Numbered from the stretch's first letter, positions 52,350 to 62,973 are shown. The stretch: 64,000 nt of DNA from Gammaproteobacteria bacterium (GCA_030432755.1 JAUILZ010000008.1:1-64000), one strand, 5' to 3'. Notes: a model not told the origin generated them from the sequence alone. Numbers and translations: made by a program.

Positions 52350-54392
52350 ATGTCCGCCCCAAGCATAACCAACAGGCCCAGGAAAATACTGGTCACCAGC
52401 GCCCTGCCCTACGCCAATGGCCCGATCCATCTCGGCCACCTGGTGGAATATATCCAGACCGACATCTGGGTGCGCTTCCAGAAGATGCAAGGCCACGAAT
52501 GCTGGTTCGTCTGCGCCGACGACGCCCACGGCACGCCGATCATGCTGCGCGCCGAGGCGGACGGCGTCACCCCGCTCGAACTGATCGAGCGGATGCACGC
52601 GGAGCACACCCGCGACTTCGCCAACTTCGGCGTGGCGTTCGACAACTTCCACAGTACCCACACGGAGGAGAACCGGGTCCTGTCGGAGGAGATCTTCCGC
52701 CGCCTTGACGCGGCCGGGCATATCGCCCGGCGCACGATCAAGCAGCTCTACGACCCGGAGCGGCGGATGTTCCTGCCGGACCGCTTCGTCAAGGGAAACT
52801 GCCCGAATTGCGGCGCGGAGGACCAGTACGGCGACAACTGCGAGGTCTGCGGCAGCACCTACGAGCCCACCGAACTGGTGAAGCCCTACTCGGTAGTGTC
52901 CGGGGCCACCCCGGTGGAAAAGGACTCCGAGCAGCTGTTCTTCAAGGTGGAGGACTTCCGCGACTTCCTCGAGGGCTGGTTCGCCGAGGGCCGCACCCAG
53001 GCCGAGATCGCCAACAAGCAGAAGGAGCTGTTCGCCGAGGAACTGTTCCAGTGGGACATCTCGCGCAACGCCCCCTACTGGGGCTTCGAAATCCCCGGCG
53101 AGAAGGACAAGTACTTCTATGTCTGGCTCGATGCCCCCATCGGCTACCTCGCCAGCTTCCGCAACCTGTGCGATCGCGAGGGCATCGACTTCGACGAGTT
53201 CCTCGGCCCGGACAGCAGCGCGGAGATGATCCACTTCATCGGCAAGGACATCGCCCGCTTCCATACCCTGTTCTGGCCCGCCGAGCTGAAGGGCGCGGGC
53301 TACCGCACGCCCACCGCGGTGTGGTGCCACGGCTTTCTCACCGTGAACGGGCAGAAGATGTCCAAGTCCCGGGGCACCTTCATCATGGCGGAGACCTACC
53401 ACCGCCATCTCGACCCGGAATACCTGCGCTACTACTTCGCCGCCAAGCTCGACAACGGCATCGATGACATCGACCTCAGCCTGGACGACTTCCGCGCGCG
53501 GGTGAATTCCGACCTCGTCGGCAAGCTGGTGAACATCGCCAGCCGCTGTGCAGGGTTCATCGGCAAGTCCTTCGGCGGCCAGCTCGCCGCGGAGCTGCCG
53601 GAACCGGCGATGTACGCCGAGTTCGTCGTCGCCCTGGACGGGGTCGCCGACGACTACGAGAACCGCCGCTACAGCAAGGCGGTGCGCGACGTCATGGCCC
53701 TGGCGGACCGCGCCAACCAGTACATCGACGCGGCGAAACCCTGGGTACTGATCCGCGACGAAAACGAGCAACAGACCGTGCAGGGCATCTGCACCCAGGG
53801 TCTCAACCTGTTCCGCGTCCTGATGACCCTCCTTAAGCCGGTGCTTCCCGCCACCGCGGAGAAGGCGGAGGCGTTTCTGAATATCCCTCCCCTGACCTGG
53901 GACAGCCCGCGGGAACCGCTTCTCGACCACGCCATCAACCGCTTCAGGCCGCTGCTCACCCGGGTGGAGGAAAAGCCCATCGAAGCCATGCTCGAGGAAA
54001 CCCGCGAGGCGCGGGAGGCCCAGCAGAAACGCGCTACCGGCCCCCTCGCCGACGACCCGCTGGCAGCGGAGATCACCATCGATGATTTCGCGAAGGTGGA
54101 TCTGCGCGTGGCGCGGGTGGAAAACGCGGAAAAGGTCGAAGGCTCCGACAAGCTGCTCCGCCTCACCCTGGACCTCGGCGGCGAGCAACGCAACGTCTTC
54201 GCCGGCATCCAGTCCGCCTACGACCCCGCCGACCTCGTCGGCCGCCACGTGGTCATGGTGGCCAACCTGGCGCCGAGGAAGATGCGTTTTGGCCTCTCCG
54301 AAGGGATGGTGCTTGCCGCCGGGGACGGCGGCAGCGACCTGTTCGTCCTGTCGCCGGACGAGGGGGCGAAACCAGGCACCAGAGTGCGTTAG
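52350..54392 (+). CDS. metG: Methionyl-tRNA synthetase
   Basis: 680 residues from ATG 52350. The class I signatures are [20 protein letters not shown] (HIGH-like) and KMSKSRGTF, the zinc knuckle is CPNC-x9-CEVC, and a C-terminal tRNA-binding OB domain starts near [20 protein letters not shown]. It charges initiator and elongator tRNA-Met in the cytosol. The C-terminal domain mediates dimerisation, as in E. coli. The gene is divergent from apbC and is followed by a repeat-rich region. Confidence 0.97.
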   Translation: MSAPSITNRPRKILVTSALPYANGPIHLGHLVEYIQTDIWVRFQKMQGHECWFVCADDAHGTPIMLRAEADGVTPLELIERMHAEHTRDFANFGVAFDNFHSTHTEENRVLSEEIFRRLDAAGHIARRTIKQLYDPERRMFLPDRFVKGNCPNCGAEDQYGDNCEVCGSTYEPTELVKPYSVVSGATPVEKDSEQLFFKVEDFRDFLEGWFAEGRTQAEIANKQKELFAEELFQWDISRNAPYWGFEIPGEKDKYFYVWLDAPIGYLASFRNLCDREGIDFDEFLGPDSSAEMIHFIGKDIARFHTLFWPAELKGAGYRTPTAVWCHGFLTVNGQKMSKSRGTFIMAETYHRHLDPEYLRYYFAAKLDNGIDDIDLSLDDFRARVNSDLVGKLVNIASRCAGFIGKSFGGQLAAELPEPAMYAEFVVALDGVADDYENRRYSKAVRDVMALADRANQYIDAAKPWVLIRDENEQQTVQGICTQGLNLFRVLMTLLKPVLPATAEKAEAFLNIPPLTWDSPREPLLDHAINRFRPLLTRVEEKPIEAMLEETREAREAQQKRATGPLADDPLAAEITIDDFAKVDLRVARVENAEKVEGSDKLLRLTLDLGGEQRNVFAGIQSAYDPADLVGRHVVMVANLAPRKMRFGLSEGMVLAAGDGGSDLFVLSPDEGAKPGTRVR

Positions 54393-54515
54393 GGATCTTT
54401 TTCCCCCAAAAGAACCCTCCAGAAAGGGTTGGGTTTATTGATCTGTAAGCCCTCCTTCCTGAATTCGATTTTCTCGACTTCGTCTTGTTTCCCCTTTCGT
54501 TCCGAAAGGGGAGTA

Positions 54516-54968
54516 ACTTTCTTTTGCGCCGCCAAAAGAAAGTCACCAAAGAAAAGGCGGCCCTGGCTGCGCGCCGCTACCGCGCTTTCGCGCGGCAACG
54601 GTTCCCTGCGCTCCTCGCCTCCAGGGGGCACGCAAACACGCGGCTTCCTGCCGCGGCTTTGCTCAGCCCGCGTCCCTGCGGGCTGTCCCCCTTCCGGCTC
54701 CGGTGCTCGGCGCTACGCAAGGGGAAGAAGCAGGAGGTAAATTTTGGCCACTTTCCCCGTATGCAGCGCCGAGCATCGCAGGCGCAGCGGGGGCAAATGG
54801 CAGGGACGCCATTTGAGCCGTCCCGGCGCAGGGATGCGCCGTGACGGCGACCCCGCGGAGCCGAGAAGCGCAGGGGACTCCCGCCCCAGAGCGCAGCGAC
54901 AGGGCGGGAGCGCGGAATCCGGGTCGTCTTTTCTTTCGCTACTTTCTTTTGACGAGACAAAAGAAAGT
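54516..54968. repeat. About 450-bp element with terminal inverted repeats
   Basis: It lies in the gene-free interval 54393-55150. Both ends carry the same hairpin (ACTTTCTTTTG...CAAAAGAAAGT at 54516-54543 and 54941-54968), and the adjacent AAAGAAAAGGCGGCCC / GGGTCGTCTTTTCTTT extends the terminal inverted repeat to about 48 bp. A CCCCTTTCG-TTC-CGAAAGGGG hairpin lies at 54491-54511. Short hypothetical frames in this type of DNA are probably artefacts. Its inner part contains palindromes such as GGCAGGGACGCC. No transposase is encoded, so it would be non-autonomous. Confidence 0.65.
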
Positions 54969-55093
54969 GGCTCGCCTTCCCGGAACGGGAAGGTGAAACA
55001 CTCGGCTTAGCCGATTGAAAGCAGGCTTCGAGTCTGGGAACACCCCTTTCGGAACGAAAATAGAAACCCTCGGCAATGCCGAGCACCCGCCAA

Positions 55094-55121
55094 TAAAAAA
55101 GGCAGCCAGAGGCTGCCTTTT
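55094..55121 (-). terminator. rho-independent terminator of rpsI
   Basis: On the minus strand, AAGGCAGCC-TCT-GGCTGCC is followed by TTTTTTATT: a strong 8-bp GC-rich stem and a U-tract just after rpsI. Confidence 0.85.
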
Positions 55122-55150
55122 CCATCCCGCCCCGAAGGGGCAGAAAAAAA

Positions 55151-55549
55151 TTACCGCTTCGAGTATTGCGGACGCTTGCGGCCCTTGTGGAGGCCGACCT
55201 TTTTCCGTTCCACCTCGCGTGCATCGCGGGTGACGTAGCCGGCCTGGCGCAGCGCCGGGCGCATTTCCTCATCGTAGGACAGGAGCGCGCGGGTGATGCC
55301 GTGGCGGATGGCGCCGGCCTGGCCGCTGTTACCGCCGCCGGCGACATTGACGTTGACGTCGAACTTGTCGGTCATCTCGACCAGCTCGAGCGGCTGGCGG
55401 ACGATCATGCGGGCGGTTTCCCGGCCGAAGTACTCGTCCAGGGGCGTCTTGTTGATCAGGATCTGGCCGCTGCCGCGCTGCAGGTAGACTCGCGCGGTGG
55501 AGGACTTGCGACGACCGGTTCCCTGGTAGGTTTGCTGTGCTTGTGCCAT
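55151..55549 (-). CDS. rpsI: 30S ribosomal protein S9
   Basis: 132 residues ([20 protein letters not shown] opening, [13 protein letters not shown] end with the tRNA P-site-contacting basic tail ending KR). It is a small-subunit head protein. Located downstream of rplM with a 5-bp gap, the classical rplM-rpsI operon. Confidence 0.97.
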   Translation of the reverse strand: MAQAQQTYQGTGRRKSSTARVYLQRGSGQILINKTPLDEYFGRETARMIVRQPLELVEMTDKFDVNVNVAGGGNSGQAGAIRHGITRALLSYDEEMRPALRQAGYVTRDAREVERKKVGLHKGRKRPQYSKR

Positions 55550-55554
55550 GAAAC

Positions 55555-55983
55555 TCAGATTTCCAGTGACTTGGGCTGCTGGGCGGTGTGGCTGTGCTCG
55601 CCGCCGGCGTAGACGCGCAGCTTGGAGAACATCGCGCGGCCCAGCTTGTTCTTGGGCAGCATGCCCTTGACCGCTTTTTCGATGATCCGGGTCGGGTGAC
55701 GCTCCAGCATGTCCTGGTAGCTGATGGTCTTGATGCCGCCGGGATGGCCGCTGTGGTGGTGGTAAACCTTGGCGTTGGCCTTGTTGCCGGTCACGGCTAC
55801 TTTCTCGGCATTGATCACCACGATGTAGTCACCCGTATCCACGTGGGGGGTGTACTCGGGCTTGTGCTTGCCGCGCAGCCGATGGGCCACTTCAGCCGCC
55901 AGCCTGCCCAGCACCTTGTCGGTGGCGTCGACCACGTACCAGTCGCGCGTGACTTCCTTCGGTTTGGCGGAAAACGTCTTCAT
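55555..55983 (-). CDS. rplM: 50S ribosomal protein L13
   Basis: 142 residues from ATG 55983, the exact length of E. coli L13. [20 protein letters not shown] and [20 protein letters not shown] are characteristic. It is an early assembly protein of the large subunit and first gene of the operon. An in-frame extension to 56358 has no similarity and includes the terminator on the minus strand. Confidence 0.97.
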   Translation of the reverse strand: MKTFSAKPKEVTRDWYVVDATDKVLGRLAAEVAHRLRGKHKPEYTPHVDTGDYIVVINAEKVAVTGNKANAKVYHHHSGHPGGIKTISYQDMLERHPTRIIEKAVKGMLPKNKLGRAMFSKLRVYAGGEHSHTAQQPKSLEI

Positions 55984-56195
55984 CGGATCGTAAAAATTGG
56001 GATCGGCCCGGCCACCGGCGGTGGTGGGCAAAAATCGGACGGCGAATGATACTGGAGCGCCCCCCGGGATACAAGGGAGAAATCGGGCTTTTTTACCCCG
56101 ATTCGGCCCGTTTTCCGGGGCTTCGGGCGCCCTGTCCGGGTCCTTCCATGGCGGGACATTGCTCCCTCCGGCCCGGTTGCGGTGGATCCGGTTAC

Positions 56196-56226
56196 AAAAA
56201 AGGCGCAACCCCGGAGAGTTGCGCCC
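56196..56226 (-). terminator. rho-independent terminator
   Basis: Minus strand: GGGGCGCAAC-TCTCCGGG-GTTGCGCC followed by TTTTTTG. It lies after the (2Fe-2S) ferredoxin gene and before the rplM promoter region, so it separates the two transcripts. Confidence 0.8.
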
Positions 56227-56394
56227 CAATAACCACCATAAGGAGGAAGGAGGAGTCATACCGCGGAACATGTCGCGGCACGGAGAGGAATGTAGCAGTG
56301 GAGGATGAACCAGCGCTGAAACCAGCCTGAACGCCTGTTCAGGTTGGGATGGCCGCAAAAAGAGCGAATTCCGGGTGAACGCGGGTCGCCGGGA

Positions 56395-56709
56395 TCAGAT
56401 TTGCAGGCGCTCCACCTTGCGCCCGTGCACGAGATGCTCCTCGATGATCTCGTCGATGTCCTCGCGATCGACATAGGTGTACCAGGTCTCGTCTGGATAG
56501 ACCACCAGCACCGGACCCTCGTCGCAACGGTCCAGGCAGCCCGCCTGGTTGACCCGCACCCTGCCCCGGCCGTGCTCGCCAAGCTCCTTGAGGCGGTCCT
56601 TGGCATAGGCGCGCAATTCCTCGGAACCGAACTCGGCGCAGCACCGGCGCCCGTCATCACGCCGGTTCTGGCAGAAAAACACGTGCTGGCGGTAGTAGGA
56701 TTCGGACAT
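56395..56709 (-). CDS. (2Fe-2S) ferredoxin domain protein
   Basis: 104 residues from ATG 56709. The four ligands of a thioredoxin-like [2Fe-2S] protein are in HVFFCQNRRDDGRRCC and QAGCLDRCDEGPVLVVYPD. This group is NuoE/HoxE-like and transfers electrons in unknown processes. It is monocistronic, divergent from coq7 with about 110 bp between. Confidence 0.88.
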   Translation of the reverse strand: MSESYYRQHVFFCQNRRDDGRRCCAEFGSEELRAYAKDRLKELGEHGRGRVRVNQAGCLDRCDEGPVLVVYPDETWYTYVDREDIDEIIEEHLVHGRKVERLQI

Positions 56710-56821
56710 GTCCGGTGGAGGCTTGAGGAGCGTCCTGATTGTATCCGGAACACTCCCGATGTACAGGCCCGTCCGCCAGCCGGACAAGGCCGCCCAGTCT
56801 CCCGGCGTTATAATGGCCGGC

Positions 56822-57463
56822 ATGCACAATGATCGACAATATTCCGGGCTCGACCGCCTGCTGATCGGCGCCGGCGATGCCCTTGCCGTGCTCTGCCAGC
56901 CCGCCGCCGCGGGCCGCCCGTTTCCTGCCTCCTCGCCCGACACCGATCTCGGCGAGGCGGAACGCCGCCGCTCGGCCGGCTACATGCGGGTCAATCACGT
57001 GGGCGAGGTCTGCGCCCAGGCGCTGTACCAGAGCCAGGCCCTGACTGCACGCAGCGAGGAGACCCGCCGCCACATGGCCGCCGCCGCGGACGAGGAAATC
57101 GACCACCTCGCCTGGTGCGAACAACGCCTCGAGGAACTCGGCTCGCGAAAGAGCCTGCTCAACCCGCTGTGGTATGCCGGCGCCTTTACCATCGGCGCCG
57201 CCGCGGGTCTCGCGGGAGACCGCTGGAACCTGGGTTTCGTCGAGGAGACCGAGAAACAGGTGGTCAATCACCTGGAGAACCATCTTGCCGTGCTGCCGGA
57301 AGCGGACGTTCGCAGCCGCGAGGTAGTGTCACAGATGCAGGCAGACGAGGCCGAGCACGCCGCCATGGCGCGCGAGGCCGGCGCGGCGCCGCTGCCCGCG
57401 CCTCTGCGGGGCCTGATGACGCTGGCATCGCGGGTCATGACCCGAACCGCGTACTGGGTCTGA
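56822..57463 (+). CDS. coq7: Demethoxyubiquinone hydroxylase Coq7
   Basis: 213 residues from ATG 56822; ATG 56813 is an alternative. The di-iron ferritin-like motifs are visible: EVCAQALYQSQ with the first glutamate, DEEIDHLAWCEQRL with ExxH, and EAEHAAMAREAG with the second ExxH. It hydroxylates 3-demethoxyubiquinone in the last hydroxylation of ubiquinone synthesis at the inner membrane. The Coq7 type instead of UbiF is common outside enterobacteria. Confidence 0.95.
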   Translation: MHNDRQYSGLDRLLIGAGDALAVLCQPAAAGRPFPASSPDTDLGEAERRRSAGYMRVNHVGEVCAQALYQSQALTARSEETRRHMAAAADEEIDHLAWCEQRLEELGSRKSLLNPLWYAGAFTIGAAAGLAGDRWNLGFVEETEKQVVNHLENHLAVLPEADVRSREVVSQMQADEAEHAAMAREAGAAPLPAPLRGLMTLASRVMTRTAYWV

Positions 57464-57484
57464 CTGCGGGCCCCGTCGCGGGAG

Positions 57485-59065
57485 CTATTTCCAGCGCGGC
57501 TCGAAGGCCGGTGGCCGGGGATGGCGCGATGTGATGTCGAACCGGGTGAGGTCCAGGTGGCTGCGGCTGTATTCGCTGCTCGCGTCACGCGGAGGCTGGT
57601 AGTCCCAGCTCTGGTAGCGCCCGACCCGGAGGGCCGCGTGCACCGCGCGGCGTCGCTGCTGGTCGTGAATCACCCGCGCGCGCACCTCTTCCGCGTTCCA
57701 GTGCGCCGCGGCAAGGGCGCGCATCCGCGATAACGTCTCCGACACTCCCGTTTCCCCGGCGACGTTGAACTCCTCCTCCGGGTCGCCCTCGAGGTCGAAC
57801 AACAAATCGGGATCACCGGGACACTGGATGTACTTGTAGCGACCGTCACGGATCATCAGCATCGGCGCCATCGTGCCCTCCGCCAGGTATTCGCCGAACA
57901 CCGGGGCGTAATCTGCGTCTTCCCCGCCATCCACCGACTGGAGCAGGTTGCGACCATCGAAGGGATCGATGGGTGGCGGAATCGCCACGCCCGTCGCTTC
58001 CCGCGCGAGCTCCAGAAGTGTCGGCAGCACATCCACCTGGGACACCGGCGCCGCCACCCGCCCCGGAGCAAATCGTTCCGGGCGATGAATCAGCAGTGGA
58101 ATCCGTGCCGACCATTCGCGGAAGGTCATCTTGTACCAGAGGCCGTGCTCTCCCAGCATGTCGCCGTGGTCCGCGGTCACGACGATGGTGGTGTCCTCCG
58201 CCATACCGCATTCCACGAGCGCATCCTGGAGCTGCCCTACCCAGTCGTCGACATAGGTGACGTTGGCGAAGTAGGCTCTGCGCGCGGCGATGATCTCTTC
58301 CTCGCTGATGTCCACCGCGTCGAGGGCTATCACCTTTTCCAGGCGGCGGTCATGGGGATGGCGCGCCGCCCCGGGTGCCCGCGCGGCGCGCGGCAGCGGG
58401 ATGTCCACCCCTTCGTACCGGTCCCAGTAGCGCTGGCGCGCGGCGTAGGGGTCATGGGGGTGAATGAAGCTTGCCACCAGGCACAGCGGACGTGGATCCT
58501 CGCTCCGTGCGTGATCGTATAGCGTCCGCAAGGCCGCGGCGCCCACCTCGTCGTCGTAGGCAAGCTGGTTGGTGATTGCCGCCGGTCCCGCCTGCTTGAC
58601 GCTGGACATGTTGTGGTACCAGAGATCGATGCGCTCGTCGCCGATGGTCCAGTCGGGAACCCAGCCGAAATCCGCCGGGTAGACGTCGGTGGTGACCCGG
58701 TCTTCGAAGCCGTGCAACTGGTCCGGTCCGACGAAATGCATCTTCCCCGCGAGGCAGGTGCGATAGCCCATGAGCCTCAGGTAATGGGCGAAGGTCGGCA
58801 TGGTGGCGGGCAGGTAGGCGGCATTGTCGTAACCACCACAGCGCGAAACGTGCTGGCCGGTCATGAAGGCATAGCGCGCCGGGGTGCAGAGCGGGCTGTT
58901 GCAGTATGCCGACTCGAACAGCACGCCCTCATCCGCGAGCCGGTCGATGCGCGGGCTGATCACGGTGGGGTTGCCATAGCAACCCAGCGCCCTGGCGGAG
59001 AGCTGGTCCGCCATGATGACCAGGATGTTACGGTTGCGAAGAGATTCCGTTTTGAATCGGGTCAT
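57485..59065 (-). CDS. betC: Choline sulfatase
   Basis: 526 residues from ATG 59065 (MTRFKTESLRNRNILVIMAD). The sulfatase signature is NSPLCTPARYAFM, in which C60 is the formylglycine precursor (CxPxR). The metal residues include D20 in IMADQLSARAL. HFVGPDQLHGFEDRVTTDVY and DLWYHNMSSV are typical of BetC, which releases choline from choline-O-sulfate. No signal peptide is evident, so it acts in the cytosol on imported substrate. The C-terminal domain ends RHPRPPAFEPRWK. It is divergent in purpose from its operon neighbours but fits the betaine theme. Confidence 0.92.
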   Translation of the reverse strand: MTRFKTESLRNRNILVIMADQLSARALGCYGNPTVISPRIDRLADEGVLFESAYCNSPLCTPARYAFMTGQHVSRCGGYDNAAYLPATMPTFAHYLRLMGYRTCLAGKMHFVGPDQLHGFEDRVTTDVYPADFGWVPDWTIGDERIDLWYHNMSSVKQAGPAAITNQLAYDDEVGAAALRTLYDHARSEDPRPLCLVASFIHPHDPYAARQRYWDRYEGVDIPLPRAARAPGAARHPHDRRLEKVIALDAVDISEEEIIAARRAYFANVTYVDDWVGQLQDALVECGMAEDTTIVVTADHGDMLGEHGLWYKMTFREWSARIPLLIHRPERFAPGRVAAPVSQVDVLPTLLELAREATGVAIPPPIDPFDGRNLLQSVDGGEDADYAPVFGEYLAEGTMAPMLMIRDGRYKYIQCPGDPDLLFDLEGDPEEEFNVAGETGVSETLSRMRALAAAHWNAEEVRARVIHDQQRRRAVHAALRVGRYQSWDYQPPRDASSEYSRSHLDLTRFDITSRHPRPPAFEPRWK

Positions 59066-59146
59066 GGATGGCGGCTCGTGTTGGGATGCCCGGATAGTAG
59101 GGCCGCGACGGCGGCTGGAAAATACCCGTCCGCGACGGAATTGCAA

Positions 59147-60628
59147 TCAACGCGTCAGCAGGCGCAGGCCCCGGCGCATATTGCGATACCGGAGCGTCGT
59201 CGGATCCGCGATCACCGCGCCCGGCGCCGCCACCACCAGGATGGCGCCCGCCAGCTCGGTGAAATCGTTGCGAAAATGCACGGAGCTCTTGATCGCCAGG
59301 ATGGATTCGTCGCCCGGCTCGATACCGTAGTGGCGGACCATCGACTGGTCCGCCACCTGCACTGCGTGCGATGCCAACAGCACGCGCGCACCGCCGGTTT
59401 CCAGCAATGCGCAGGGCCCGATCACCATGTGCGCGCCGTGATACATCGGCCCGGTGGCGGTGAAGTTGCCGTCCGGCAGCGCGAGTACCCGGCAACGACG
59501 CCGCCAGGGGGACTGTCCCGGTAGTCCGGAGCGACCGCCCAGCTCGGCGTCGAACTCACCGCCGATACCGGTTTCGCGGGCGCGTTTCACGCTGAGCGGA
59601 TCCGCCAGCACGCCAAACACCGCCCCATGCGCCCCGGCTGCGACCAACGCCTGGAGAAGCCCGGTGCTGTCACCCGATCCGCCTCCGCCCGGATTGTCCT
59701 GGGTATCCGCCAGCACCACGGTGCCGCTTCCTGCGTCCCGCAGGCGCATGGCCTCGGCAACGCCTTCCGCCGCGGGCCAGATCTTTTCCTGGAAATCTTC
59801 CTCGCGCTCGTGGATGTAGCGGAGCAGCCCGTCCGCGGCCCGGTCCGCGTTTCCCTGGCTGCCCGCATAAGCCACCACGGAGGCGCCGACATCGTGGATG
59901 TCCGAGAGATGGAATCCGGCGGCGAACGAGGCGGAGATCACGTTTCCGGAATAGGCGGCCGGTACCTGGTGATAGATCTCCTTGCAGGGCGAGGTCAGCG
60001 TGCAGCCCCAGTTCAGCGCGATGAGGAATTCCACCTGGCGAAAGGCCTTGCTGGGCTTCTCCCCGGTCGCCAACATACGTTCCAGCTGCGCCGCCGCGCG
60101 CGCTCCGGTGATCCCCATGTCGACATGGGGGTAGGTGCGAAAGATCTCGAGCAGGTCCGAATGACGCACCATCGCGGGAGTGACGTTGGCATGGAGGTCC
60201 AGGCTCACCGTGATGGGCAGCGCCTCCCCGGTGACGGTACGAATACGGCGCAGCAGTTCGCCCTCCCCGTCCTCCAGGTGTTCCGCCACCATGGCGCCGT
60301 GGAGATCGAGATAGAGACCGTCCAGGGGCAGCGCGGCGGCAATCAGCTCTACGAGCCTGGTGGCGATACGCTCGAAGGCGTCACGGGTGACATGGGCCGA
60401 CGGCGTGGCGGAGCACCAGAGCAGGGGAACGATCTCGTGGCCGTGATAGCGCAGGTGGTCCAGGGCGCCCGTGACCGGCAGGTGCACGCCGTCCACCGCC
60501 TCGAGCATCGCCTCGCCCTCGCGTAGCGGTGGCCATTCGTCCGCGCGCTCGAACGCGGCGTAGTCCGCCGGGATGGTGGCGAAGGTATTGGTCTCGTGCT
60601 GCCAGCCGCCGACCGCGATGCGCGCCAT
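59147..60628 (-). CDS. M81 family (MlrC-like) metallopeptidase
   Basis: 493 residues. VGGWQHETNTFATIPADYAA carries HExN-like metal-binding residues at the start. SLDLHANVTPAMV, the later QDNPGGGGSGDSTGLLQAL and the C-terminal ILAIKSSVHFRNDF are typical of the MlrC/UPF family. The reference member degrades linear microcystin, but most homologues act on other unknown peptides or amides. It is 2 bp from the MMPL stop codon. Confidence 0.88.
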   Translation of the reverse strand: MARIAVGGWQHETNTFATIPADYAAFERADEWPPLREGEAMLEAVDGVHLPVTGALDHLRYHGHEIVPLLWCSATPSAHVTRDAFERIATRLVELIAAALPLDGLYLDLHGAMVAEHLEDGEGELLRRIRTVTGEALPITVSLDLHANVTPAMVRHSDLLEIFRTYPHVDMGITGARAAAQLERMLATGEKPSKAFRQVEFLIALNWGCTLTSPCKEIYHQVPAAYSGNVISASFAAGFHLSDIHDVGASVVAYAGSQGNADRAADGLLRYIHEREEDFQEKIWPAAEGVAEAMRLRDAGSGTVVLADTQDNPGGGGSGDSTGLLQALVAAGAHGAVFGVLADPLSVKRARETGIGGEFDAELGGRSGLPGQSPWRRRCRVLALPDGNFTATGPMYHGAHMVIGPCALLETGGARVLLASHAVQVADQSMVRHYGIEPGDESILAIKSSVHFRNDFTELAGAILVVAAPGAVIADPTTLRYRNMRRGLRLLTR

Positions 60629-60630
60629 GA

Positions 60631-62973
60631 TCAGGCTTTCGCGGTGACGAGCCGGCTATCCCCGGCGGAGGACCAGATCGCGGCGAACAGGATGGCAAGC
60701 GCCGCACCAGTGCCGACGGTCATGCCGATTGCGCGTAGCGGCGGAGTCTGCGATACCACCAGGATGCCAAACACCAGGATGGTGGTAAAGCCGCAGATCC
60801 AGAGCGACTTGAACGTCGTGTTCCATTCCTCCGCGTTGTCCGGCAGGCGGTTGAAGAAGAGCGCGTAGTCAAGGCCGAGACCCACCACGAGCATCAGCGA
60901 TATCAGGTGAAAGATGCTGAGCGGGCTGCCCGCGAATACCAGCAGCGCGGCGCAAACTACCGCGGCGGAGAATGTTGGCACCATGATCCTGAACGGGCGC
61001 AGGGGACAGTGAAAGGCGCGCCAGAGGAGCAGGTAGATCACCAGCACGCAGCCCAGCATGATCCAGCGCACCCGGTTCACGCTGCGCGCCACGAGATCGG
61101 TGGCGGCGGACTTCAGGTGCATGTAGAGCACGCCGTCGTGATTCCCGGCGAAGCGTTGCATGGCCGCCTCGTCCTCGACACCGTGGAGCAGCACCACGCC
61201 GGCGCTTTCTCCGTCGATGTCGAAGATCAGTGGCTCCAGGCGGCGGCCGACATCGTTTTCCATCAATGCCGACACGCTGATCGGCTCCGCTGCCGAGAGT
61301 TCGGTGATTTCCCGATCGAACGGATCGAACGTACCGGGACGAAATCGGGAATCCGCCAATGCGCCAGCGATGTTGTTCCTGATACCCGCGAGATCAGAAA
61401 ACGCATCCAGGTTACGACGCTGCTGCGCCATGCTGGGAAGAAACTGTGATGCCATGTCGAATCCCGTGATCTGTCCCTCCTGGCGCAGCGCCTCCAGTTC
61501 AGGTTCGATCGCCTCGCTGCGCTGGAGCACGGCTTCCTTGTTCGCCGCGGTGACGATCAGCAGGTTACCACCATACCAGTAGCCGAGATCGTCGCGCAGC
61601 ATGCGCCCCTCCGCGCGGCGGCTTTCCTTGATCGGACTCAGCGAGTCGACGTTGAGGTGAAGAATGGGCCGGTCCGTGGACACCAGCGCCACGAGTCCAG
61701 CGAACATCAAAATGGGCACGAGCCAGCGCAGGCGCTGCGCCGAAACGCCGAGACGCACCAGCGCGGCATGCAGTCGCGTCAGCCCCTGGCGGCGTTCACC
61801 GCGCCCCTCGAGCAGCAGGGGCAACACCCAGCGGGAGAACAGGGCCGCCACCGCGAGACCGATGATGGTGAACTGGCCGAGCTGGATCAGCCCGCCAAAG
61901 CCGGACATCAGGAACGCGGCATAGGCGATCACCGTGGACAGCACGCCGAGACGCAGGGTGGGCCAGATCTTCGCGGCATAGTCCTTCTGCCCCGCGGCGC
62001 GGTTGGTCAACCCGGTCATCAGGTGTATCGGGTAGTCCACCGCCACCCCCGCCAGGGTGATGCCAAAAGCGAGGGTGATGCCGTGAATCTGGCCGTGCAG
62101 CATCAGGATGCAGGCGGTGGCCGCAGCCACCCCCATGAACAGTGGCGTGAACACCAGCAGCACACGGGGCACCGACCGGTAGACCAGCAGCAGGAAAAGG
62201 CTCACGCAGATCACCGCGAGCCACGTCAGCACGCGCACGTCATTGCGGATGTCCTCGCCGGATTCCACCGCGAACGCGGCCGGGCCGGTGAGAATCATGC
62301 GCAATCCGGGGCGGCGAATGTCTTCGTAAGTCTCTCGTATCGCCGCGACCGCCTCTTCCTGGCTTTCCAGGCGGCCATCCTGGGCGCGCATTTCCGCCAG
62401 CAGCAGGGCGCGCTGGTGGTCGCGGGAAAACCATACCCCGTGTATCTGCTCCGGCCGGCTGTGACTGCTCAGTTTCCCCTGCCACTCTTCCAGCAGGGCA
62501 AGCACCTCGCCGGTCGGGTCGCTGCGCAGAAACTGTTTTTCCAGCGAGGCCGCGGGCCCGGACAGTCCGGCCACCCGTTCCGCCAGGGCGCGACGCAGCC
62601 CCGCCTCGCTGAACTGGCTGGAAAGATCCCTGTGACTCAGGAGATAGCGGTTACGCACCACGAAGTCGAGCGCTTCCTCTCCGAGGTTGTCGGCGCGGTT
62701 GACCACCTTGCTGAAAAGCGGCGATGCGAGTAGGGCCCGCGCGAGATCATTGCTGGCGGAGGCGAGTTGTTCCGGCGGCAGTCCGGTCAGCGCGACGAAC
62801 AGGAGGCGGGTGGACGCGCCGTTGTCGAGCTGATGATGCAACAACAGCTCCTCCCGGTTGGTAGGCTCCGGAAGGAACAGCTTGAGATCGGTGGAAATCC
62901 TGAAGTTGAGCCCGACGACGACGAACGAGGCCGCGAGCAGGAGGAGAACGAGCGCGGCCCGTATCCGCGCCAC
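60631..62973 (-). CDS. MMPL/RND-family exporter
   Basis: 780 residues from GTG 62973. Two halves each with about six membrane segments (first RAALVLLLLAASFVVVGLNF, then FSRWVLPLLLEG; second around RVRWIMLGCVLVIYLLLWRA and MLVVGLGLDYALF) and large periplasmic loops are visible. It resembles exporters encoded with LolA-like proteins in lipid or aryl-polyene transport clusters. The start overlaps the LolA-like gene by 1 bp (TAGTG), so the two act together. Confidence 0.9.
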   Translation of the reverse strand: MARIRAALVLLLLAASFVVVGLNFRISTDLKLFLPEPTNREELLLHHQLDNGASTRLLFVALTGLPPEQLASASNDLARALLASPLFSKVVNRADNLGEEALDFVVRNRYLLSHRDLSSQFSEAGLRRALAERVAGLSGPAASLEKQFLRSDPTGEVLALLEEWQGKLSSHSRPEQIHGVWFSRDHQRALLLAEMRAQDGRLESQEEAVAAIRETYEDIRRPGLRMILTGPAAFAVESGEDIRNDVRVLTWLAVICVSLFLLLVYRSVPRVLLVFTPLFMGVAAATACILMLHGQIHGITLAFGITLAGVAVDYPIHLMTGLTNRAAGQKDYAAKIWPTLRLGVLSTVIAYAAFLMSGFGGLIQLGQFTIIGLAVAALFSRWVLPLLLEGRGERRQGLTRLHAALVRLGVSAQRLRWLVPILMFAGLVALVSTDRPILHLNVDSLSPIKESRRAEGRMLRDDLGYWYGGNLLIVTAANKEAVLQRSEAIEPELEALRQEGQITGFDMASQFLPSMAQQRRNLDAFSDLAGIRNNIAGALADSRFRPGTFDPFDREITELSAAEPISVSALMENDVGRRLEPLIFDIDGESAGVVLLHGVEDEAAMQRFAGNHDGVLYMHLKSAATDLVARSVNRVRWIMLGCVLVIYLLLWRAFHCPLRPFRIMVPTFSAAVVCAALLVFAGSPLSIFHLISLMLVVGLGLDYALFFNRLPDNAEEWNTTFKSLWICGFTTILVFGILVVSQTPPLRAIGMTVGTGAALAILFAAIWSSAGDSRLVTAKA

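Noticed and set aside
52191..54248. A 685-codon open frame antisense to metG
   Set aside because: It is a GC-driven shadow of metG without similarity to any protein family.
54429..55010. Several short open frames in the region after metG
   Set aside because: They lie in a palindromic repeat element, and the sequence constraint there is structural, not coding.
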